Assembly (NCBI GenBank): GCA_965153355.1
Contig: OZ231126.1
Coordinates: forward strand, 106,206,001-106,270,000
Reading direction: 5' to 3'
DNA from: Flaccisagitta enflata
Taxonomy: Eukaryota; Chaetognatha; Sagittoidea; Aphragmophora
Length of the DNA stretch: 64,000 nucleotides
The number at the start of each line of letters is the position of its first letter. The first letter of the stretch is position 1. A model generated the notes under the pieces. That model saw nothing but the letters and a program-made list of their open reading frames with translations. It did no database searches and was not told where the DNA came from. Shown here one piece after another: positions 44,681-55,268 of the stretch. Position numbers and translations under genes: made by a program.

Positions 44681-46215
44681 GGCTCCAAAGATTTGATTAC
44701 AGAATCCTATGGATAAAATCAGAACTAAACCTGAGCGACTGGATTTCAAGAGTACCAGTCGACAGCCCACCAGAGGCGAGGTTTCCTAGATTTTTAGCGG
44801 GCCGTATCTATGATGGTAAAGGCAAAAACATCCCATGGCAAAAATTGTTTTGCAAAGCTACAGCACAAGAGACTAAAGATTTTTTTACCAGAAAACGGCG
44901 ACAGGAGCTGGCCCACGCAGTGGAGCCTGAAAACTTCATCATTCCAGACGAGGGTGAAGCCAAAAGTGAGGTGAAGGAGATCATCAACGCCTTGAAGTTG
45001 CCGCCGGAAGTCCACGGCGACAGCAGCGACTCGGCGACAAAATCCGCGAAGGATGAATATACGAAGGTCATAGCCGCATACTCCTTGACTGATGATCAAG
45101 TCGAGAGCGGCGAGAATGAGCTGGAGGAAGATACAGAAATAGACAATGATATCACAGAAATGATTGAATTGCACAGATTCAAAGGTCAAAGACTTGAAGG
45201 TGTAAAAAGTCTGTAAGAGAATGATGATGCATTTACAGATATCATTAGTCGAATAAAATCAAACCAGAGAGATCCACCTAAAACTGAAAGTTTGATACTA
45301 ACACCCGCATTGAAACATTTCCTGAAAAACAAATCATTATTCAGGGTGAGTGAGGATGGTATTTTGCTGAGACTATGGCACAACAAAAATGACAAGATTG
45401 ACCAATTTATAGTAGTGGGTGAAAAGAAATTTCATGAAGTTGCGACAGAAGCTCACCAATGTATTGAATCAGCACACCGCCATGCTGGTCAAAGAACATT
45501 CCTAGCATTGAGTAAGCGCTACTTTGCATTTAGCATGCGCGCAATTATAAACAAGGTAATCAATATTTGCGCGACATGCAAATTAAACAAATACCTACGC
45601 ACAAATGCTATTAAAACAGGTAACAAAATCGCCACAGGTAGCAATGAAAAAGGAGAGATAGACATCTAAGGACCTGTAGGCGGCTTTGGGTCATCCACCA
45701 CTGGTCAACCACGCTACGTCTATTTCTATATAGACTTGCACAGTAGATACACAATCACAAAAGTAATTCCCAGTTGTGCAGATAACCATATACTAGACAG
45801 TCTAATCTACACAAGAGACACACTCTGTGGACTGCCAAAAATATTGCAAATGGACAACGCCCTTTGCTCATCAAACAGCAATTCAGCAAAATTCCTGACA
45901 GAGAGAGGCGTTCAAATCAACCATGGCATGGCAAACATTTCACGCTGTCAGTCAGCAGTCGAAAGGTCCATAGGCACATTAACAAGACTAATCTGTAGTC
46001 TAAGGACAGACAATCCAAAATGGTCATTTACCAGAATTGTTGCCGAAGCCACATATATTACAAATTCAACACCACACACAAGCCTCCCAAACTCACTCTC
46101 ACCTAAAGAGATCCATTTCAATGTCGCTCCATCAGATTTTCTAATCCACCAACATGAGAAAGATGAGATGATTACTGGAATAACAAGCGCCCCAGTGAAA
46201 GCGCGAGTAACATAA
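44662..46215 (+). pseudogene. pol: Element B end of RNase H and integrase, truncated 3'
   Basis: VPKDVARMVLRLQRFDYRILW and LNLSDWISRVP match the end of RNase H in element A. After a spacer of about 130 residues and a TAA at 45214, the integrase appears. Zinc finger: AHRHAGQRTFLALSKRYF and CATCK. First Asp in EIDI just before a TAA at 45667. FYIDLHSRYTITKV, then the second Asp in LQMDNALCSS (absent from element A) and the Glu in SAVERSIGTLTRLI. So the triad is complete here but the frame is broken. The ORF ends at 46213 without the GPY/F module, replaced by short GAGTAACATAAGCGC repeats. The element is truncated. Confidence 0.8.
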
Positions 46216-46335
46216 GCTTCGGTAAGGTAAGCGCGAGAAACATAAGCGCCCTACACTCATAAGCGCGAGAATAATAAGCGCCCCCTATTTAGCATAGGTC
46301 AAAAAGAAAGTGCATTCTTATACAGGCGCTTAATG

Positions 46336-46375
<40 letters not shown>

Positions 46376-46376
46376 C
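46216..46376. repeat. AAGCGC(G/C) repeats and (GA)n
   Basis: Four or five copies of a 20-base CATAAGCGC(GAG)AA unit (46216-46290) at the truncation point of element B, then a GA microsatellite at 46339-46371. Confidence 0.8.
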
Positions 46377-46475
46377 AACTATCTGGCTTTAACTGTATCT
46401 GAGATCTGCCTGTATCTGTGTCTCATCTCTTTGAAATGCAGGGAAAATCCACAAGTTGTTTTTTCTTTTAACCTC

Positions 46476-46528
<53 letters not shown>

Positions 46529-46662
46529 CTTGCATAGTTGTAGTCGTATCGATGTTACATTCAACTATCTGGCTTTAACTGTATCTGAGATCTGCCTGTA
46601 TCTGCGTCTCATCTCTTTAAAATGTAAAAATCCACAAGATTTTTTTTCTCTTTTAATCTCAA

Positions 46663-46724
<62 letters not shown>

Positions 46725-46800
46725 TGCACAGTCATAGTCATATCGATGTTATATTCAACTATCTGGCTTTAACTCTATCCAAGATCTGCCTGTGATCTGC
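46377..46800. repeat. Tandem repeat of about 190 bp carrying (CAA)n
   Basis: Units start TCAACTATCTGGCTTTAACTGTATCTGAGATCTGCCTG at 46376, 46561 and 46756. Each of the first two contains AAAATCCACAAG, a T run and a CAA array of different length (46473-46527, 46665-46722), then CGTATCGATGTTA. Asn/Thr/Leu-rich ORFs here are repeat products. Confidence 0.9.
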
Positions 46801-47165
46801 CTGTGATTTATATTCTCTGAAAATATGCATTACCAAAATTTGAGTGACGCTATCACACTCCTGTTTACTACCAAGTGATCAAACTGCTTCTGATTCTTTC
46901 ATGTACAACTCGTGATTTTTCCATAAACTCGCTCTAAATTTTCATGTTAGATTTAAAACAATGTGTATCAAAAAGTACAGTTGCGTATCATTCAGTACAG
47001 TACAGTGACAGAGGACATGATTTGAGACAATGACAACAAATTGCGCCGCCTCTTACGACTATCAACCAGCCTATCAATGGCCTTTTGAGAGCGTAAACGC
47101 ATTTCTTCAGCCTTCTCTTTCCTTATTCTTTCATTCTCCTCTGCTAACGCATTTCGTTCTCTAGG
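46801..47165. other. Gene-free stretch
   Basis: No supported ORF, repeat or structure. Confidence 0.5.
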
Positions 47166-47240
47166 AGTTTAGTTGCGGACACGCAACTCTATAAGAGGCT
47201 TTGTCCATCAGTCGGTCCGTCAGTCCGTCGGTCCATGGCG
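47166..47240 (-). repeat. Hairpin-ended short element, fragment with perfect hairpin
   Basis: TTTAGTTGCGGACACGCAACTCTATAAGAGGCTTTGTCC followed by GTCGGTCCGTCAGTCCG. The stem AGTTGCG/CGCAACT is perfect over a GACA loop. Confidence 0.75.
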
Positions 47241-47330
47241 TTGAACTTTGTTTCTTTGGTTGATGTGTGACTCGTGGTGAGGGAGCAGCAGGAGTACGTG
47301 GGGCTTTGTTCTTAGCTTGAGTGTCCACTT

Positions 47331-47530
47331 TTTGGGCAGCGGCCCAAAAGGGGACGAAGTCCTGTAGAACACAGGGGGACTTTCGTTCATCCGTTCCTTA
47401 GTTCCTTAGTTCGTCCATCCCCCCCCCCATCAGGCCCCTCTGGCCTCAAATCAGGCTTCTCAGGGCTCGAATCTAGCCTCTCAGGCTTTAAATCTGGCCT
47501 GACAGGCCTCAAATCTGGTTTACAGAGGAG
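47331..47530. mobile_element. Foldback element with minisatellite core (copy 6, truncated right)
   Basis: GGGCAGCGGCCCAAAAGGGGACGAAGTCCTGTAGAACACAGGGGGACTTTCG, a CCATCC and C9 tract, then CAGGCCTCAAATCTGG-type units. Confidence 0.65.
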
Positions 47531-47654
47531 TCAGATTCTTTTCATTGTTGTTGTTAGTTTGTATGCCTTGGTCGGACGCATAGCACGTCATTATGCTTGG
47601 ATCGTAGCGCATGGATTTTGAACTGCTTCGTGGAAACCACATCCTTCCCTTAAT

Positions 47655-48105
47655 AGAGGTAGAAATATACTAATGAATGCACAAATGAATGATCGACTGA
47701 ATGTACGAATGAATGATCAACTGTATGGTCAAATGAATGATCAAATAAATGATCAATTTGATGATCAAATGAACGACTGAATGATTAAATGAACAAATGA
47801 TTGTATGAATGAATGATCAAATGAATGAATGATACAATGAATGAATGATACAATGAATGAAGGATTGAATGAGTGATTGATCAAACTAATACATGATTGA
47901 ATGAATAAATGATTTAATGAATGAACAAATGATCAAATGAATAATTTAATGAGTAATTCAATGAATGAATAAATGATTAATTGAATGAATGAATGATGGA
48001 ATGAATGAATGAATGATCGAATGAAGGAATAAACGAATGATCAAATGAATGAATGAATGATCAAATGAATGAATGAATGATCAAATGAATGAATGAATGT
48101 TTGAA
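47655..48105. repeat. Degenerate (GAAT)n / AATGATCAAATG repeat
   Basis: About 450 bases of ATGAATGA-based higher-order repeat. Confidence 0.9.
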
Positions 48106-48397
48106 GACATGTCAGCATGGTGATTATGATCCTCGTGGTGATGGTAACTTAGTGTCAATTCTCCACCAAGACGGCCGAGAGTAGACAGCTTGGCTGGACT
48201 CTTCTTGTCTCTACACTTGAAATATGAACGGTCTTGTGGGCTTGTGGACCACGATTATGCATTAATTGGAAACTGAGGTAAAGTATTTGGACCTATCCTT
48301 TGTCGGAGTAGATCTTTTTAAATTCCATTTTGTCATGTTCTGATGAATGCTCTGATAGTTTTTTTTTTTTTTTTTTCGTTTTTTTGTTGCTCGGATA

Positions 48398-48950
48398 ACT
48401 ATGGCACAATAAAAAAGCGAACAACTTGTTTTTCAATGTTTCATATCCGAGCAATGAGAAAAACATAGCAAAATCCATGACCATTTTGAAGATCTGCGAA
48501 AGATCTCTCAAGTGAGACCTTGCTGGATGTTCTAGCTCTAGAAATGGCATTAGAATGAAGACAGGTGGTCAACAATTTGGAAATTCACGACACCATTTTC
48601 AAGGGTTATCTTTATTCTAACATAAAAGTAAAATGCATTGAGTTATTGATTCGTTATTGGCGCCATTTTAAAGAAAATTTGAAGCTCTTTAATTTGCTCA
48701 TGGATAATAAGTAGCTACAATAATCCAGAGCTGCATAATTGACTAAAACAGAAAGACGTCATTGAAAAAGAATTGAAACAAGCACTTTTTTCAATCAGCG
48801 ATTTTTTTCTTCGAACCACCGCCATTTCTAAATGTCGCATTTGGAAGATTTTTTGCAGAGCTTTAAAACAGTCATGGATTTTCAATGGTTCACGCCCATA
48901 GTGAAGCAGAAACTAGCAAAACAAAGTGTTTGCTTTTTTTCTTTGCCATG
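48398..48950. mobile_element. Diverged MITE related to that at 39543
   Basis: Left ACTATGGCACAATAAAAAAG then CGAACAACTTG; the right end is the reverse complement of CATGGCAAAGAAAAAAAGCAAACACTTTG. A TA precedes the left end. Interior AT-rich, no ORF. The right boundary is approximate. Confidence 0.4.
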
Positions 48951-49077
48951 GAGACGAAATATTGAAGGAAACTAGTTTTTGCAAAGGGCATAGTTTATTT
49001 CTTTGAAGTACAGAACAAGTAGAATGACAGTTTTACGAGAGTATTAAACATGTGAATCTTGCATCAATAACAAATGG

Positions 49078-49602
49078 TCATTTAGAGACAATCAATGAAT
49101 AATCTTTTAAGCGTCGTTTCAACAATTCAAATTTTGTTAGGCCGTTATAGGCAAAAAACCAAAGATAATATATGATTTGAAACCCACAAGACTTAGCCGA
49201 AAAATTTTGGCTTTTTAAACTGAAATCTTTTAACAAGAAATTGTGTGATGTAGAGTACATATCTATTGATTGTTTTATATCCAAGCGGTTTTTATATATA
49301 TAGTCCAAATTTTCAATAAGAAGACACTCTTTTTTTTGTAAGTTAAAAAGTAGTAAAATCCAATGGCCAACACTGTTAACATTGTCGTTACTATCATTAT
49401 TATTAATATTTTCACTATGCAAGGAATTCACTATAATCGCCATTTTTTTTCCAGAAATAACTTTAGGTGAAATGTAATGAAGCTTATCAAAGTTGATTAT
49501 AAATTTTCCTCTATTGATAAGTTGGAATGCCTTTGGTATTTTTTTCAAATAATTAATAAGGTCATTGTTACTTGTAATAAGTTGTTTAGATGTGAAAGCC
49601 AT
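49078..49602 (-). CDS. Adenain-type cysteine protease (174 aa), virus/Polinton-like
   Basis: Intact ORF starting at ATG 49602. The catalytic residues of the adenovirus-protease family are all present at the family's spacing: His80 in GHWILLLF, acidic Glu97 in LIENLD (17 residues later), Gln132 and Cys139 in SQNFSAKSCGF (Gln-X6-Cys). Length is close to the usual 170-210. In adenoviruses, Polintons/Mavericks and adintoviruses this enzyme processes capsid proteins during particle maturation. Here it is the best-preserved gene of the minus-strand block 49-63.8 kb, with integrase and other viral-looking ORFs upstream of it on the same strand. The region immediately before it is AT-rich with a TATTCGATATTCGA repeat, possibly terminal. 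A stand-alone exapted copy cannot be excluded. Confidence 0.8.
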   Translation of the reverse strand: MAFTSKQLITSNNDLINYLKKIPKAFQLINRGKFIINFDKLHYISPKVISGKKMAIIVNSLHSENINNNDSNDNVNSVGHWILLLFNLQKKECLLIENLDYIYKNRLDIKQSIDMYSTSHNFLLKDFSLKSQNFSAKSCGFQIIYYLWFFAYNGLTKFELLKRRLKDYSLIVSK

Positions 49603-49819
49603 ATTTTTTTTGACAATCTATGTTAGAGTAAATTTCGTAGTTATTATTTGTCATCTGTTGTTGTCAGTTGTTTGTCATCTGTCATTGATCCGTTTCGAAC
49701 GAGCGCCACGTAGTACGATTTGATTCAATTGCGATTGAACAATTTTGAAAGTATATTACAACAACGCGTAAAACCTTATCAAAAAAAAAAAAAAAAAGAA
49801 AAAAAAAGATTTTTCTGAT

Positions 49820-49905
49820 TAATATTCGATATTCAATATTCGATGATATTCGATATTCGAAGATATTCGATATTTGAAAATATTCGATATTCGACATTCG
49901 AATTT
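49820..49905. repeat. TATTCGATATTCGA tandem repeat
   Basis: About ten overlapping GATATTCGA units, each partly palindromic, upstream of the protease start. Confidence 0.85.
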
Positions 49906-50380
49906 GTCACTTTTTTGGTAGGCGCCTTAAATGTCAGATAAAGTGAATAATCATTTGCTGTCGCAATTGGTTTTAGCGTTATTCTTCTTCTTTTTGCAGG
50001 ACTGGGGATTCACCAGAAAGGTTGAACGGCAGTAAAAACCTATGATAGCTGTTGAAAGTGAGTATGAATCAGATTATTGATATCTATCATGTTTTTATAA
50101 AAAAAAATCAATAGACTCTTCATCTACCTATGAGTTTTCCAGGATTCATAAGAAAAATCTTTGGATCCCTTATCACCAGAAAGACGACCAAATTGTTGCA
50201 AAATGTACCAGAAGCTTGCTTTACATTTTGAATCGTCACTGAAATCATAGCCTTAAAAAGAGAATATTATATTGTTTATTTTTTTTCTCTTGTTTTTTTT
50301 TTCATTTGTTTTTTTCTATTTTTTTTGGTATTTTTTTTTTCTTTTTTTTTTTGTATTTTACCTGCAGATTCACCACCTGG

Positions 50381-50436
<56 letters not shown>

Positions 50437-51149
50437 AGATAAAATGTTTTTTTTCTTGATACTGAATAAACAGGAGAAAAAAAACTAACCTATATTGTCT
50501 ATAGGTAGACTTGGAATCCTAAGATCACCGGCAGAACACGTAATATGCGTTTTATAGACCTTCTTGTTTGTAGGTCCAATAATTTTCTTTGAAGGATCCG
50601 GTGTGGCAAATGTTATTTTAAAGAAAAACTATTAGAAAGCTACAGCTATCTCTACAGCTTATGGCTATTTTCCGCTCAACATGTCCTTGTTCGATGCTAT
50701 TAAAAAAAAAAAAAAAAAAAAGTGTTACGACTCAATTTGCGAGTTACGGATGTAATGGATTATGGTCAGACCAATGGACAAGCATAGATACAACCTGTAT
50801 GTTTTGACAAAACGGGCTTCATAGTCGATTTGTATAAATGATCTGACCAATCTTGCTTCAATGGCCTTTATCAAAAAAAGATAGAAAAAAGTCTTTTGTT
50901 TTTTTCCTAGTTATTTAGCACTTTTTTTTCAATTTCGCTTGAGGTTATATGAGTTTTTAGAGGTCAGGTACACCGAAACTATCCATTTGGCTACTCCATC
51001 CAGGAGGGTTTTTCTTTCTAAACATATGAATTGAAGTCTCCAAGGCCGAGAAAGGGAGTTAGGAAACAATTTTGAGGTCGCGCATATCAGATTTTGCTCA
51101 CAAAAGATCATCATCTAACAAGTGTAAAAGTTGAAATACCCCTCTATCT
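49906..51149. other. Gene-free stretch with (GA)n at 50387-50433
   Basis: AT-rich with several A and T homopolymers (for example 50702-50720). No supported ORF. Confidence 0.5.
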
Positions 51150-51760
51150 TTGTAAGCACACTACTTCTAAACGAAAAAAGATAGAAGATCGCGCTTGGCA
51201 CCATTTTAAAGAACACAAAAAAATCTTTCATTTCATCATGAATTTTGTCTTAAATCGGTTGAAAAACAACTGAGTAACAAGTTTGCAAAGTTGGATGAAG
51301 TTTTAACAAACTTAAATGATTACGTCAATTTCACCTCTAACTTTTTAAGAATGTCATTTCTAAATGAAAAAAGATAGAAAATTGCGCTTGGCGCCATTTT
51401 AAAGAAAACAAAAAAATCTTTCATTTCATCATGAATTTTATCTAAATCTGTTGAAAAACAACTGAGTAACAAGCTTACAAAGTTGGATGAAGTTTGAATA
51501 AACTTAAGTGATTACTTCAATTTCACCCCTATTTTTGCAAGAATATCATTTCTTAACAAAGAAAGATAGACGATCGCGCTTGGCGCCATTTTAAAGAACG
51601 CAAAAAAAATCTTTCGTTCCATCATGAATTTCATCTAGATTGGTTGAAAAACATCTAAGTAACAAGCATTCTAAGTTGGATGAAATTTGATTCAATCTTA
51701 ATGATTCAATTTCCCCCCTAACATTAGAACCTTATCGTTTTTTGGCGCCCTTTTAAAAAA
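51150..51760. repeat. Tandem repeat with period of about 193 bp
   Basis: Three successive units containing AAAGATAGAAGATCGCGCTTGGCGCCATTTTAAAG (the ATAG occurs at 51181, 51374 and 51566), ATCTTTCATTTCATCATGAATTT, GTTGAAAAACAACTGAGTAACAAG and AAGTTGGATGAAGTTT. A partial fourth follows. Related single motifs lie at 48655-48700 and 48780-48860. Confidence 0.85.
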
Positions 51761-51772
51761 ACACAACAAATT

Positions 51773-51835
51773 AGTTGTATGCGGGTGGGCTGGGTCAGTG
51801 TTGTGGGTGGGCAGGAGCCGCCAAATTTGTTGTAG
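51773..51835 (+). repeat. Fragment resembling the hairpin-ended element
   Basis: TTAGTTGTATGCGGGTGGGC and GTGGGTGGGCAGGAGCCG match the internal block of the family only. Confidence 0.35.
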
Positions 51836-51887
51836 ACCAGGTCTTTGGCATATGAATTACCAATCTTTTAAGCAACTTTTCTATTTT

Positions 51888-52540
51888 TGGGCAGCGGCCC
51901 CGAAGGTGCTGATGACCTATGCTTTCACACATAGGGGAAATTTCTCCTTCTCCTCCTCCTCTGTTCCCCCCCCCCCCTTGAGGCCCAAAGCCTAGCCTCA
52001 AAGCTCAATATCCAGTCTTGAGGCTCAAATCTCAGTCTCGAGGCTCAAATTCCAGCCTCGAGGCTAAAATCCCAGCCCCAAGGATCAAATTTCAATCTCA
52101 AGACTCAAATCCTAACCTCGAAGCTCAAATCCCAGCCTCGAAGTTCAAATCCCAGACTCGAAGCTCAAATCCTAGCCTCAAAGCTCAAATTCCAGCCTCG
52201 AAGCTCAAATCCCAGCCTCGAAGCTCAAATCCCAGCCTCAAAGCTTAAATTCTAGCATCGAAGCTCAAATCCCAGCCTCAAAGCTTAAATTCTAGCCTCG
52301 AAGCACAAATCCCAGCCTCGAAGCTCAAATCCCATCCTCGAAGCTCAAATCCCAGCCTCGAGGCTTAAATCCCAACCTTGAGGCTCAAAATCCAGCCTCA
52401 AGGCCCCAATTCCAGCCTCCAGGCTCTTATTCCAGCGTTGAGGCTAAAAAAAACAGCATAGGTCATCGGCCCCTTCGGGGCTGCTGCCCCTCTTACCACC
52501 TCACACCCACATACACTCACATAGGGGCAACGGGTACCGA
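51888..52540. mobile_element. Foldback element with minisatellite core (copy 7, most complete)
   Basis: GGGCAGCGGCCCCGAAGGTGCTGATGACCTATGCTTTCACACATAGGGG, GAAATTTCTCCTTCTCC, a C13 run, about twenty 20-base units (AGCCTCGAAGCTCAAATCCC), then GCATAGGTCATCGGCCCCTTCGGGGCTGCTGCCC, CACATACACTCACATAGGGGCAACGGGTACCGA. The core unit is nearly the reverse complement of that in copy 5. Confidence 0.8.
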
Positions 52541-52560
52541 CATTTTGATTTGGGCATATA

Positions 52561-52848
52561 TTACAAAAAGTTTTCTTTAGTAATTTTCTGTTTCTTTTTC
52601 GCTGGTGTTTTTTTCTGGTCAGTACTGCGGGTTGCAGTTTCAGATTTTGATTTCTGTATTTTCCTTTTGGTCCCTTTCTTTGGGGCTGTGCTTTGACTGT
52701 TCATTGGTTGACTTTCTTCAAGTCCGCGTTGCTGATTTTGTCTGTGTTGCTGCTTTTGTCCGTTTTGCTGATTTTGTTTTTGTGTTTCTATGTATGACAC
52801 GTCTAGCATTGAACTTATAAGTTCAGCAATGTTGCTCTGGGCATTCAT
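52561..52848 (-). CDS. Small basic, Gln/Lys-rich protein (95 aa)
   Basis: ORF from ATG 52848. The N-terminus is short and ordered (MNAQSNIAELISSMLDVSY). The middle is Gln/Asn-rich and the C-terminus strongly basic (KKGTKRKIQKSKS, KKTPAKKKQKIT). Small basic proteins of this kind act as DNA-condensing or core proteins in adenovirus-like elements. That analogy and the strand it shares with the protease are the only grounds. It could be repeat-derived. Confidence 0.4.
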   Translation of the reverse strand: MNAQSNIAELISSMLDVSYIETQKQNQQNGQKQQHRQNQQRGLEESQPMNSQSTAPKKGTKRKIQKSKSETATRSTDQKKTPAKKKQKITKENFL

Positions 52849-53545
52849 TTTCTATTGGACATGTTTTATTATCTTCCGGCTATCTTATATACAGGTTTGA
52901 AAAAAAGAATATTTACAAAAAAAAAATACGAAAAAATAAATAAAAAACAAAAAATAAAAAATTGTCAATGTCTTAGAGAGCGAGAGAGAAAAGAGTTTTA
53001 TATTGAGTGTCAATTGTCAATGGATAAAGGAGCCGGACGAAAGCATAAAGCTAGATTAACCACCGTGTTTCTTGGGAACCTAAGATGAAATAGGAAGCAT
53101 CTTATGTTAGACGGTTGGTCTGTCGGTCTCTGCATGTGACTCGGTTTTGTTGGGTATCCGGTCTTGTTGTGAGTAATGACCTGAAATCGATGTTGTTTTC
53201 ATCAGTAACTCGTATTTTGATCTGCGACAGTATGTTATGATTACGATGTACTTTAAAAAAATCCTGATTTAATTTTTAGAGGCATCTGAAAAAATACAGG
53301 GATCAATATGATTGAGCAGCTTTTGATTTTGTTAGTGTATTTTACTGTCACTGTTACTGTTACTGATTTGAATGCTCAATTATATACATGCCTGAAAAAA
53401 AGTTATGAAATCATCATCTTGATTAAAGAGGATCGCTCTTTTGCTTTCACGTGCTGTTTCTGCCAATATTGGTGATTTCACACATAGCAGTTGTGGCGAA
53501 AAACGAATAGAGGAAAACAGTTTTTGACGGTCTGAAATTATTGTG
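52849..53545. other. Gene-free stretch
   Basis: Contains A-rich low complexity (52911-52960), a GAGA patch, and at 53107-53170 a very degenerate hairpin-element trace. No ORF supported. Confidence 0.5.
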
Positions 53546-53767
53546 TTAGTATACATTGGGGAAGTTGGATTGAGTAGTTAGATCTATTGGTCCCACTGTA
53601 ACTAAGTTCATTTTTTTAGCGTTATCCGGGCTTGTTGTAACTGAACATCCAATTTTGTATGACACATATGAGGGAAATTTCACGGTAAGACTACATTTGT
53701 CAACTAGTTTATCTTTATTTATATGAAAATGACATTTAAGATGGCTTCGATCAAGACTCAATGTCAA
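53546..53767 (-). CDS. Short ORF downstream of the structural-like gene (about 73 aa)
   Basis: Contains HLKCHFHINKDKLVDKC, KFPSYVSYKIGC and VTVGPIDLTTQSNFPNVY. The composition is that of folded protein with beta character. It follows the next gene in the same frame but after two adjacent stops (TAG TAA at 53801-53806). There is no good ATG (the first codon used is TTG), so it may be the broken C-terminal part of that gene or an exon. Confidence 0.35.
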   Translation of the reverse strand: MTLSLDRSHLKCHFHINKDKLVDKCSLTVKFPSYVSYKIGCSVTTSPDNAKKMNLVTVGPIDLTTQSNFPNVY

Positions 53768-53803
53768 GAACTGTTGGTTGAATATGAAAGTTGGACAACA
53801 TTA

Positions 53804-54999
53804 CTACTCCACAATATATAAAGGACAAGAGCCTTTGGAGCTCTTAATGGTGTTTAATCCGGACCCATCACAACTATCCTTGAAATATCTGAAAGAAACT
53901 TCCCTGTTAGAGTTAGGTCTCATTAGTCTTTCTTTGGTATTAAGAATAAGCTCCAAAAGTTTTCTTCCCATTTTTATGATAATTATGTTGTGAAATTGCC
54001 ACTCTTCTAAATATGCTTTGTTGGCATCGGTCAAATGACCGTTTGACTTCTTTTCAAGCTTGTTGGCCACTGAGAGCCATGTGTTAAGGGATGATTTTAT
54101 TTCCGCTGACTTTTTTTTTTGGTTTTCAGTAAACCGTTTAAGATTTATATTGTAGTAATTAGTAAGATCAATAAATTTGATTCTAGATGCTGCAGCCACT
54201 CCGAGTGTACTGATAAAGTGTTTTCTCTTTTGTGGCGAATTCAAAATTTTGCTTGAATGAAGGATTTTTTCTTCACAAAGGCGGTCGAGTCTTGAATCAA
54301 ATCTGTATTGGATTCTTGTATCCAAAAGATCGTTAAATTTCCTTGTTGGGGTGGTGCTGGGTGGGATGGGCGGGTGGGTGAGCTCATTAAGGTGTCTTGA
54401 CATTTCAATTCTTGAATAAAGCGCTATCTCGGCATATCGCCAAATTGTATTCAAATCATGAGTCGTGATGTCTTCATCCGCTGATTTATCGGCTGATAGC
54501 TCATTAAAAATTTGGTCTTGAAATATGCTATCATCGTCCGTTAGAATTTCTAGATAATGTTTTATGATAAACAAGTTTGATGAGTTTTCAAGTAACTGAT
54601 TGAGATATTCCAAACATTTTGATGGTTGAAGGGAAAAAAATCACCAATGGCGACCTCTAAAACATTTTGGTTTTCCTCGTGTAATTGATCCTTGTCCAAA
54701 ATAAAGTTATCTCTACAGATATCTGAGTCGATGACCAATTTAGTTTTGATAATTTCAGTTTCATTTTTTTGAAAAATTAAAGGTAGAGAATCTATATTTC
54801 GGTTTTCCAGTTTCAAGTCGGTTTCTTTCGCTTTCAAGTATGTCAGATTATTGAGGTCCAGAGGTGGTTCAATCATGGCAGTAAATGAATTTGCGCTACT
54901 CTGATGTTCATCAGCCAGTTGGCTTTTGGTCGATGAATTGCTGATGTGTAATGTATATTTGTCACTGCTAACGCTATTGTAATTGAGTCGGCTCTCCAT
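53804..54999 (-). pseudogene. Virus-like structural protein candidate split by a homopolymer frameshift
   Basis: Two overlapping frames: 54999-54562 (from ATG, MESRLNYNSVSSDKYTL) and 54613-53804. The switch coincides with an A7 run at 54634-54640, so one protein of about 400 residues is likely, with either a real or an assembly frameshift. The N-terminal part has SFTAMIEPPLDLNNLTYLKA, which resembles the Pro-Leu/Ile-aspartate entry strand of penton-like jelly-roll proteins in adintoviruses and Polintons. That resemblance is weak and from memory of the family pattern. The C-terminal part is helical and charged (KRFTENQKKKSAEIKSSL), without known motifs. It lies between the integrase fragment and the basic protein on the same strand. 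Confidence 0.45.
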
Positions 55000-55268
55000 T
55001 CTTAAAAAAAAAGGGCTTTGTAAGACTGAGAAAAAAAGTTGACCACAGAATTTGTCCGTCTGTTGGTTTCGTTTCTCCGTTTTTTTTTTTTTATTAACTA
55101 AGAGAAAAAAAAAAGAATAAAATGTTATTTTCAGAAAAAATGCCTTGTTGACCACATTTTTTCCAGTCTTGCAAAGTCTCTTTTGCAACCGTGCGATCAT
55201 GCAAGAGATTCTTTTTTTTTAAACACGATATTGCTGAAATTCAGGTGTATAAAATTTGGCTGAAAATT

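Noticed and set aside
51888-52540. Regular 20-base repeats that resemble a CRISPR array (also 25345-25855)
   Set aside because: Units are contiguous with no unique spacers, degenerate, and lie in a foldback element of a eukaryotic genome.
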